A DNA stretch of 14,785 nt from Methanobacteriota archaeon (GTDB lineage: Archaea; Halobacteriota; Methanosarcinia; Methanosarcinales; Methanosarcinaceae), in assembly GCA_030837265.1 (NCBI GenBank), contig JAUPKV010000102.1:1-14785 (forward strand), given 5' to 3'. Below are positions 6,808 through 13,268 of the stretch, piece by piece. A program made the position numbers and the translations under genes. The notes beneath the pieces are model-generated. The model worked only from the letters and a program-made list of their open reading frames with translations, was not told the DNA's origin and did not search any database. Each line of letters starts with the position of its first letter. Within the stretch, counting starts at the first letter, position 1.

Positions 6808-7794
6808 CTATGTCCCGGGTAATATTTTTTCAGGTTCCGAAGAGCTTATAATTTGATATCCTGAGAATCCATCTTTTACTTCCGGCCTCACATTGTGAAA
6901 AAGTGGATGGTTATTCTCTGTGGAAAAGCCGGATTCTTCTCCTGGATATATATATAGTTCCCCAAAAAGCTTATTCTGATAAAGCCAGATTTTCCTGTTT
7001 GAAGCAAGAAAAAGCAGAGAGAGATAATCCATTATCCGGTCTTCACTTGCCTCAAAAAAACTGGATAGAGTAACTAATGGCTGATTCTTAAATAATTCTT
7101 CAAGCCTGGCCCAGATGAGCGCCAGCCGCGAGCTAATAGTTTCTTCGTGTGCAATACCCAGGAGGTCTCCGGTTGTAAGCTGCGGACCTGCTAAAATATC
7201 GTGTTCCCCTGCAACCTGCCGAGCTTTATTCTTTTCATTTTTTCTGGAAAATGTATTTTCAGCTTTTTTTAGTTCAAGAATAAGTTCATTGAGAGTAACC
7301 GGTCGGGTAGAAACCCGACGGACCGGGAGTTTTGGGATAGGGAATTCATCAGGTTCGGGTAAGTCCAATTCATCAAAAAAATCAGAATAAAGTTCAACAT
7401 CTTCTTCCTTCTCTATCCCAAAGATTCCCGATGATTTCATGCGCAGAAGGACTGCAGAATAAAGCAGTGTTCTTGAGGAGATTCTCAGGTCCATTTTCTT
7501 AAGCTCTGTCACTCTTCCCAGGAAGCTGTCAGTTAGCTGCATAATATCGATATCCCATGGATCGATCTTACCCGCCTTGGCAAGGTCAACCAGTATTCCC
7601 AGGGGCTCATATGTCTCGAATTCCGAAATGTTAAAGCTGTCCCAATCAATTCCCATACATGAAAGAGTATATGGCAGTCCATTCAATTCAGATTCTGAAA
7701 AAACAGATTCATTGTCCTTTGATTCACGAGAACTGCGAGCCTGAAATCCAGGGACCTCGAGCACCGCTCCGATATTGTCAACTAGTTCAGCCAT
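6808..7794 (-). CDS. scpA: Condensin kleisin subunit ScpA
   Basis: ScpA is the kleisin that bridges the head domains of the SMC dimer and carries ScpB. In this 328-residue protein the N-terminal kleisin core begins near residue 58: LGILVDLAKAGKIDPWDIDIMQLTDSFL (65-92) matches the ScpA block usually written DLLLHLIEKNKIDIYDI. A helical and acidic, proline-rich linker runs from about 100 to 215 (PEPDEFPIPKLPVRR at 146-160). A C-terminal winged helix spans about 220-285, ending in the strand pair IWLYQNKLFGELYIY. Two parts are longer than usual: about 55 residues before the core, and a polar tail of about 43 residues. The ATG at 7794 overlaps the smc stop by 8 bases, which argues for translational coupling and a fixed ratio of subunits. 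Confidence 0.9.
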   Translation of the reverse strand: MAELVDNIGAVLEVPGFQARSSRESKDNESVFSESELNGLPYTLSCMGIDWDSFNISEFETYEPLGILVDLAKAGKIDPWDIDIMQLTDSFLGRVTELKKMDLRISSRTLLYSAVLLRMKSSGIFGIEKEEDVELYSDFFDELDLPEPDEFPIPKLPVRRVSTRPVTLNELILELKKAENTFSRKNEKNKARQVAGEHDILAGPQLTTGDLLGIAHEETISSRLALIWARLEELFKNQPLVTLSSFFEASEDRIMDYLSLLFLASNRKIWLYQNKLFGELYIYPGEESGFSTENNHPLFHNVRPEVKDGFSGYQIISSSEPEKILPGT

Positions 7795-10700
7795 TGAGCT
7801 TCACTCCGGTAATGCTCGTGATATTATTTTCCTGCATTGTGACACCTATTATCCGGCTTGCAGCTTCGATCATAGGTTTTCTTAAGGAGACGACTATAAA
7901 CTGTACTTTTGAGCCTGAGGATTTAACCCGTCTTGAGACCCTTTCCACGTTCCAGCCGTCCAGAAACATATCAATCTCATCAAATGCATAAAATGGAGCA
8001 GGACGGTATTGTTGAATAGCAAAAATGAAAGCAAGAGCTGTAAGGCTTTTTTCTCCTCCGGACATAGCCTCTATCCGCTGGAGGGTCTTTTCCTTAGGCT
8101 GGGCCCGAAGTATTAGACCCCCTGCGAAAGGATCGTCAGGATGTTCAAGTAGAAGCTCACCCAACCCATCGGAAAGTTCGTGGAAAATATCTTTAAAATT
8201 GGCATTAATACCTATATAGGCTTCCATAAAGGATTCTCGTTTCAGCTGCTCATACTGATCGATGCGCTCAAGAAGTTGTTCCCTCTCAGTAAATAAGGTA
8301 TCCCGTTTTACCTGCAGATCTGAAAACCTGAGTTCTACTTCGTTATACTCGTCAATTGCTCTCATATTTACGGGCTCAAGCCTTTTTAGGGCTTCTTCGA
8401 TTGCCTGTATTCGCATGTAAACCGTTTCGTAATTCGGAACCTCGTCAGTCTCCTCTATACCTCTTCTCCGGACTTCTTCTTCAAAATGTTTTTCCTGGTC
8501 AAGAAGGGCGTTTTTTGTAGCTGTAAGGGTAATTACCTGCTGTTTTGCCTTTTCCAGGGTAGTTGTAGCAACATTTACCCGGCGTTTTACTGCCCCATAT
8601 TCGGCCTGAACACTTTCTCTTTCTTTTTGAAGCTCCACAAGTTCATCAGAAAGCTGGATTTCCCGATTTTTCTTTTCCTCAAGCTTTTCTTCAAGTTCTT
8701 TTATCTTTATCTTCAAGGACCCTACCTTTTGCAGCCTGGATGCTTTCTTTTCTTCAATATCCCTGATAAGCTCCTTTGCATCGGCAATATTCTTTTCAGC
8801 ATACTCCTTTTCAAGCTGCAGGGCATTCAAACTTGCTTCGGTATCCCGGATTCTGCCCTCAAGCCGTCGACTTTCCTGGTCGACAAATTCCAACTTTTTG
8901 TTGATTTCCGGTAGAGGGGAGTCTGCAAGTTTTTTCTCGATTTCGGAAATTTGCGTTTCAAGTCCGGATATTACTTCTTCTTTTTCGGCTTTTTCCGAAA
9001 TAGCTTTATCCATCTCAGTCCTGAGTGCTATCCTTGAATCTTCAATTGCTTTGAGGTCTGCCTGTTTAGCCTCAAGAAGTTCTGCTAATTTTGCTTCCCT
9101 GCCTGCTATTTCTTCAAGCTGGTGCTCTTTTCGCGAGATCGTAGCCTCAGAATCCCGGATTTTCCGGCTCAATTCGAACAGGTGACTTTCAATACTGTCC
9201 TGCTTCCCTATAGCTGCAGTTCGGCTGGCATCTAAAGAACTTATCTCATTTGCGAGCTCAATAAGTTTATCTTTCTCTGCAGCTGCAAAATAAATTCCTG
9301 ATTTTGAAGATATAGAACCTCCTACCATTGCGCCGCTTTTTTCCAGGAGTTCACCTTCAAGTGTAACCATTCTCGCCTTTCCAATAAGACGACGGGCGCT
9401 GCCCAGGTCTTTCATAACCAGTGTATCCTGAAAAACATACCAGAAAGCCGGCTCAAAATCGGAATCAAATTCTATAAGATCAATTGCGTAACCAATTACT
9501 CCATTCTCGTAGCTAAGGTTTCCAAGCCGTCTGGATTCTTTCATTTTGTTAAGAGGAAGGAAGGTAGCCCGTCCCCCTTTCCTACGCTTCAAGTACTCGA
9601 TTGCTTCGGCAGCATCGGTGTCAGTATCTACAACAATTGCCTGCATCCGGTTCCCGGCGGCAATTTCCAGAGCTGTTGCATACTGCCTGTCCACTTTTCC
9701 TAATTGAGCAATCGTTCCATGGATCCCAAAGAGATCTTCCTGCCGTGCAGCCCCGATTACCATTTCGACAGCCTTGGAATATCCTCCTCCCTGCTCAGAG
9801 GCCCTAATTCTTGCCTCCGTAATAGCATATTCTTGCTGGAGACCATGAAGCTTGCTTTCGATTTTCCGGATATCTTCCTTAATCCTGGAGTGACTGCTCT
9901 CGATATCATCACGGTCTCGGATAAGGGATTCTAAATTTTCTGAAAGTTTCTCAATTTCATATTTGACAGAAAGTGTGTCACTGTCAGAAGTTGTAACTGC
10001 TGCTTCTGCGTCTCGGATCTGGTTTTCGATCTCCCGGAGTTCCGATGACTTTCTCCGGAGGGCATCAAGAAGCCGATCTTCTGTTCTGATAAGCTCATTT
10101 TTCTCATTTTTAATATCCTCAAGCGTCTTTCTGGCAGCCATGAGCTCATCCCTTGACACTGCAAATTTTGCGTCAACGTCTGCTATCCTGCTCTGGAGCA
10201 ATATGCGCTCCGTCTTTCGATCTGAGAGTTCGGAGGAAATGCTATCTTTTCTCAGGTTCTCGGCTTCGATTTTCTCTTCCAGCTCCCTGATTTTGCCCTT
10301 GGTGGTATCTATTTCCACAAAGGCTTTCCTGCGCCGCGTATCAGCGTCTTCAAGCTCGGATTCCGAAAGCTCAATACTGTCTACACAACGCGAAATATCT
10401 CCTTTCAACTCTTCTATTTCCCGCTTGACCTGGAGCTGTTCATCTTCACCTTTTTTCCGGATTTCAAGGGAAAGTCTTTCCAGAGCATCTTCTAGGGACT
10501 GCAATTCCTGAAGTCTATCGTTCAGTAGAACCTGAACTTTCTCAAGATGCTCTTCCTTTCCTGAAAGCTCCTTATCGATATTTTTTAGTTCGGTTCTGGC
10601 ATCCTTGAGTTTGGATAACAGAATATAGCCTTCAAATCTGGTTTTTTCAGCCTTGAGAGCCTGGTACTTTAAGGCCTGGTCACGTTCCCCTTCAAGTTTC

Positions 10701-11314
10701 TTGAGCTGGGTTCGTACTTCTTCCAGAATTATATCTACGCGTTCTATCTGCTGCCTGACAATTTCCAGTTCTCCGAGAGCTTTTTGTTTTCGGTCATCAA
10801 ATTCCGCAACCCCTGCAATTTCATCAATAATTCTTCGCCTATCCAGAGAAGTCATTGAGATGATCTGAGTAACATCTCCCTGCATGACAACATTGTAACC
10901 TTCTGGCGTTATACCGGCTTTAGCAAGCTGGAAATGTATCTCTCCAAGAGTAACAGCTTTTCCATTGAAATAAAAGTAGCTGTTGTACCCGGTTTTAGTC
11001 AGCCGAACCTTTCTTGAGATCTCAACCTCGTCAAGTTCCAGAGGCAATTTGCGGTCAGTATTGTCAAAACGAATAGTTACCTGGGCAAAATCAGGCTTTT
11101 TTGCCTCATCGCCATTATATATGAGGTCAGTAAGTTTCTCAGCCCGAAGAGTTCTCGAACTGGTAAGCCCCAGCGAAAAGAGAATCCCATCTATGATGTT
11201 TGACTTTCCACTTCCATTCGGACCAGAGATAGTGGTAAAGTCATTATAAAAGGAAATTTTTACTTTTTTTCCGAATGACTTGAAGTTGACGAATTCTAGC
11301 TCTTTTATATACAC
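7787..11314 (-). CDS. smc: Chromosome segregation protein SMC
   Basis: SMC is the ATPase of the prokaryotic condensin that organises and separates chromosomes. The 1175-residue protein has the full architecture: N-terminal head with Walker A GPNGSGKSN at 31-39, R-loop R57 and Q-loop Q145; a first coiled-coil arm to about residue 500; the hinge at roughly 510-670 (rich in glycine, with GGGYSKAVE near its start and KSGAMVGGSIS near its end); the returning coiled coil to about 1020; and the C-terminal head with signature SGGEKSL at 1085-1091 and Walker B FYAFDEID at 1108-1115 (D1112, catalytic E1113). The open frame reaches ATG 11365 (another ATG at 11329), but neither has a ribosome-binding site. 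GTG 11314 has GAGGT at 11320-11324 with a 5-base spacer and starts directly at the conserved MYIKELEFVNFKSF, so it is chosen. It heads the smc-scpA-scpB operon. Confidence 0.96.
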   Translation of the reverse strand: MYIKELEFVNFKSFGKKVKISFYNDFTTISGPNGSGKSNIIDGILFSLGLTSSRTLRAEKLTDLIYNGDEAKKPDFAQVTIRFDNTDRKLPLELDEVEISRKVRLTKTGYNSYFYFNGKAVTLGEIHFQLAKAGITPEGYNVVMQGDVTQIISMTSLDRRRIIDEIAGVAEFDDRKQKALGELEIVRQQIERVDIILEEVRTQLKKLEGERDQALKYQALKAEKTRFEGYILLSKLKDARTELKNIDKELSGKEEHLEKVQVLLNDRLQELQSLEDALERLSLEIRKKGEDEQLQVKREIEELKGDISRCVDSIELSESELEDADTRRRKAFVEIDTTKGKIRELEEKIEAENLRKDSISSELSDRKTERILLQSRIADVDAKFAVSRDELMAARKTLEDIKNEKNELIRTEDRLLDALRRKSSELREIENQIRDAEAAVTTSDSDTLSVKYEIEKLSENLESLIRDRDDIESSHSRIKEDIRKIESKLHGLQQEYAITEARIRASEQGGGYSKAVEMVIGAARQEDLFGIHGTIAQLGKVDRQYATALEIAAGNRMQAIVVDTDTDAAEAIEYLKRRKGGRATFLPLNKMKESRRLGNLSYENGVIGYAIDLIEFDSDFEPAFWYVFQDTLVMKDLGSARRLIGKARMVTLEGELLEKSGAMVGGSISSKSGIYFAAAEKDKLIELANEISSLDASRTAAIGKQDSIESHLFELSRKIRDSEATISRKEHQLEEIAGREAKLAELLEAKQADLKAIEDSRIALRTEMDKAISEKAEKEEVISGLETQISEIEKKLADSPLPEINKKLEFVDQESRRLEGRIRDTEASLNALQLEKEYAEKNIADAKELIRDIEEKKASRLQKVGSLKIKIKELEEKLEEKKNREIQLSDELVELQKERESVQAEYGAVKRRVNVATTTLEKAKQQVITLTATKNALLDQEKHFEEEVRRRGIEETDEVPNYETVYMRIQAIEEALKRLEPVNMRAIDEYNEVELRFSDLQVKRDTLFTEREQLLERIDQYEQLKRESFMEAYIGINANFKDIFHELSDGLGELLLEHPDDPFAGGLILRAQPKEKTLQRIEAMSGGEKSLTALAFIFAIQQYRPAPFYAFDEIDMFLDGWNVERVSRRVKSSGSKVQFIVVSLRKPMIEAASRIIGVTMQENNITSITGVKLNG

Positions 11315-11544
11315 AGAAGACCTCTGCATTCGCGTTTTTGAGGGATTTTCGTATCCTCTTCGCATTCAAGGAAAAATTTTCTACCAAAAAAATTACAATA
11401 ATTTTATCGCACAATTTTAAAGTTGAATGGGTTTTATGCGTATGTTTTTCAAACGTTGTTAAATTCTTGAATGTGAGTCATATATGAAAAATTTACTTTT
11501 TACCCTACTATTTTGAAGAGGATATGGCTTTTCTGTTTTTTTAG
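11315..11544. other. Intergenic region upstream of smc
   Basis: About 230 bases separate the repeat protein gene from smc. The minus strand contains a TATA-like tract TCATATATGA (11479-11488) and an AT-rich stretch CGATAAAATTATT (about 11397-11409) that could place a start near 11375. Neither is decisive. T-rich runs after 11545 on the minus strand may end the upstream transcript. Confidence 0.35.
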
Positions 11545-12498
11545 TTAATGTGTCCTGGAACTCTTCCGGCAGCAGGTGATTATTTCTGCGTCTTCGTGTT
11601 CTCTTAAGTCCACGGACTCCTCAATTATATGTTTTTTTGAGACTTTTTCAGCAATTATATATTCACACTTATGGTCATCTGCAGATTTTGTTCTTACAGA
11701 ATCTGCCTTTGAAGGAACAGGCGGTCTCAAAGCAGGTTGTCTGGGTGAAGATTGTCTTAAGGCTTCCATTCTCATCGGCTGCTGCTGGGGAATACTTCCT
11801 TTAAACCGTCTTTTATCTCCACTCTCGGCAATAATATACTCACATTTTGCTTCAGTTTCTGCATCATCAAGTTCTTCTGGCTCAATTTCTCTAAACTTCA
11901 GATTTACTTTTGCACCGGTACCTGGCAGTGAGGCAGGGGCTTCTCTGAATTCAATCATTTCATATGCTGCGGGAGTTTTTTTTCGGAGTTCAGGAGCATG
12001 CTTCGGTTTTTTAGAAAGAGGGGGCAGGTCCAAAGGGTCTTCATGGGGGATAAAGGAAAAAGCAGGAGTTGGTGCCTGGAGAGTATTTTTCATTTCTTCA
12101 AGTTTCTTTGTTAAATTTTCGATCTCAGTTTCCAGTTTTCTTATAATGGTTTTCTGATCAAGTAATTCCCGAATAAGCCCGTCCTGAACCCCTACAATTT
12201 CTTTCAGTCGTCGATCAGCCGCTTCAAGGTCGTTTCTGGGAGCCTTCAATTCCGTTCTCAGGTCATTAAGAATTGAAGCCTTGAGTAAAGAAGGATTGGG
12301 AATTCCCATTAGTTCGGTCCGGATTTCCGAAAGTACGGTGTCCTTTAAAGATTCCTGATCCGAAAAGCTTTCCATTTCAGCGCGCAACTCATTGATTACC
12401 GAAACCTTAATTGATTTCTTGAGGGTTTCGAGCTCCTCATAACTAATTGACAGCCGCCTTTTAGGGGTATTGTGCACGTCCCTCTGTCCAGTTCTCAT
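11545..12498 (-). CDS. Uncharacterised repeat and coiled-coil protein upstream of smc
   Basis: I do not recognise a named family. The 317-residue protein is soluble, with no signal peptide or membrane segment. Residues 30-92 are three 21-residue repeats in exact register (30-50, 51-71, 72-92), each built on K-x-x-(V/I)-(I/L)-x-(E/D)-(L/I)-R-x-E: VINELRAEM at 34-42, VLSEIRTEL at 55-63 and ILNDLRTEL at 76-84. A strongly charged coiled coil follows to about 140. The rest is low-complexity, proline-rich and probably disordered, but carries an exact duplicated motif KCEYIIAE at 218-225 and 277-284, and a CC pair near the end. The ATG at 12498 has GAGGG at 12504-12508 with a 5-base spacer. It lies 230 bases before smc on the same strand; a link to condensin is possible but unproven. 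Codon use looks like that of its neighbours. Confidence 0.75.
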   Translation of the reverse strand: MRTGQRDVHNTPKRRLSISYEELETLKKSIKVSVINELRAEMESFSDQESLKDTVLSEIRTELMGIPNPSLLKASILNDLRTELKAPRNDLEAADRRLKEIVGVQDGLIRELLDQKTIIRKLETEIENLTKKLEEMKNTLQAPTPAFSFIPHEDPLDLPPLSKKPKHAPELRKKTPAAYEMIEFREAPASLPGTGAKVNLKFREIEPEELDDAETEAKCEYIIAESGDKRRFKGSIPQQQPMRMEALRQSSPRQPALRPPVPSKADSVRTKSADDHKCEYIIAEKVSKKHIIEESVDLREHEDAEIITCCRKSSRTH

Positions 12499-12607
12499 AA
12501 AATCCCTCTTGATAACTCGGGTCCGATTTCCTGATTACCTGCACTTTTTCATAGCAGGCACATCAGCACAGTCTAATAATTTGACCAGTCAGACAAGTTT
12601 AAACAGT

Positions 12608-12615
12608 GTGTACAC
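12608..12615. promoter_or_regulatory. Palindrome at the predicted start of the repeat protein transcript
   Basis: GTGTACAC is a perfect 8-bp palindrome. It sits about 25 bases downstream of the TATA box at 12630-12642 on the minus strand, right where transcription should begin, so a bound protein there could block initiation. Short palindromes also arise by chance. Confidence 0.25.
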
Positions 12616-12629
12616 TACATGTAATCTTG

Positions 12630-12642
12630 CTTTATATATATA
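12630..12642 (-). promoter_or_regulatory. Candidate TATA box for the repeat protein gene
   Basis: The minus strand reads ATATATATATAAA, the clearest TATA tract in front of the ATG at 12498. A start near 12610 would give an untranslated leader of about 110 bases. Confidence 0.45.
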
Positions 12643-12871
12643 TGGTAATCGATACTTCTATTTTATCCTTATATAGCTCTAATTCCAGTTTTATTGCTCT
12701 AAATAATAAAGTAAGATCTAGTTTATAAATATTTTTGAAAATGATTATTAAAAATTACCTGAAAAAAGAAAGGAAAAAGAAAAATAGTGTGAATCTAAAA
12801 ATTACTAAAAACTACCTTTTTACTGCAAAATATGGGTGTTTTTAGGAGAGAAATCTTTACAAAATAAAGGC

Positions 12872-12926
12872 ATGAAATCCAAAACTGACTCAAAATAAGA
12901 TGGGTTAAGTGGGTTTTGGATTTCAT
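12872..12926 (-). terminator. Long hairpin, probable terminator of the small ORF
   Basis: ATGAAATCCAAAAC (12872-12885) and GTTTTGGATTTCAT (12913-12926) form a perfect 14-bp inverted repeat around a 27-base loop. It begins 26 bases after the small ORF stop on the minus strand and is followed by a T-rich stretch (CCTTTATTTTGT). The stem is longer than a terminator needs, so a processed RNA or a remnant repeat element are alternatives. Confidence 0.45.
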
Positions 12927-12951
12927 TCAGGGGTATGAAGTTAAGAAAGTG

Positions 12952-13191
12952 TTAGTTAATGGCCGGAAAAGGATTCTCGAGATCGAATAATACGTTCTCC
13001 CTCGATTGAATTTTGGAGGACGTGCAGTCCATTTCCACTGCATTTTCATGAACTATAGAGCCATGTGTTCCGGTGCTTTCAAGGAAAAAATGAACCTCTT
13101 CAATTTCAGGCTCCCGGAAATGATCCATTTCCAGAATATCCATAATAACACTTAACACGTTTTTGTGTAAGTGATTTGTAATTCGGGTCAT
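12952..13191 (-). CDS. Small hypothetical protein, probably from a leaderless transcript
   Basis: I do not recognise this 79-residue protein. It is soluble, acidic overall (MDILEMDHFREPEIEEVHF near 17-35), with one cysteine and several histidines; there is no membrane segment. The frame extends to a GTG at 13203, but neither start has a ribosome-binding site. A TATA box centred near 13218 is about 27 bases before ATG 13191, which puts the transcription start at the ATG itself; a leaderless message starting there is the simplest reading. Codon use looks natural for the region, and a hairpin follows the stop. It lies downstream of feoB on the same strand, but two T runs and its own promoter suggest separate expression. 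It may still be a chance frame. Confidence 0.5.
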   Translation of the reverse strand: MTRITNHLHKNVLSVIMDILEMDHFREPEIEEVHFFLESTGTHGSIVHENAVEMDCTSSKIQSRENVLFDLENPFPAIN

Positions 13192-13210
13192 TGCGATAAA
13201 CACGATATGC

Positions 13211-13226
13211 TAAATATAAATATTTT
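13211..13226 (-). promoter_or_regulatory. TATA box and BRE of the small ORF
   Basis: The minus strand reads CGCAAAATATTTATATTTAG: a purine and A-rich block like the TFB-recognition element followed by a TATA box. Its distance to ATG 13191 fits a leaderless start. Confidence 0.45.
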
Positions 13227-13242
13227 GCGGTAAATAAAGGCT

Positions 13243-13268
13243 AAAAAAACTCAGAAGGACGAAAAAAC
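13243..13268 (-). terminator. Tandem T-run terminators after feoB
   Basis: On the minus strand a run of six T starts 3 bases after the feoB TGA, and a run of seven T follows 12 bases later. Both lie in a 12-base direct repeat (plus strand AAAAAACTCAGA at 13244-13255 and 13262-13273), the second copy overlapping the stop codon. T runs without a stem are a usual archaeal terminator. Confidence 0.5.

Larger units (their letters stand above)
12499..12951. other. AT-rich intergenic region with promoter and inverted repeats
   Basis: No gene is supported in these 453 bases. From right to left on the minus strand it holds a long hairpin after the small ORF (12872-12926), a shorter repeat (CTAAAAAC at 12805-12812, GTTTTTAG at 12838-12845), a purine-rich AT tract, and then the TATA box and an 8-bp palindrome before the repeat protein gene. 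Confidence 0.5.

Noticed and set aside
7302..7319. GC-rich hairpin (GTCGGGT, AGAA, ACCCGAC) inside scpA
   Set aside because: It lies in the middle of a continuous coding frame over an arginine/valine-rich linker; no sign that it acts as a terminator or RNA element.
9963..10511. 182-residue serine-rich plus-strand frame
   Set aside because: It is the complement of the SMC coiled coil: glutamate and arginine-rich codons read backwards as serine, phenylalanine and leucine. The same holds for the other plus-strand frames inside smc.
11576..12157. 193-residue plus-strand frame opposite the repeat protein
   Set aside because: Serine and phenylalanine-rich shadow; the minus-strand gene has a good ribosome-binding site, regular repeats and a coiled coil, so it is the coding strand.
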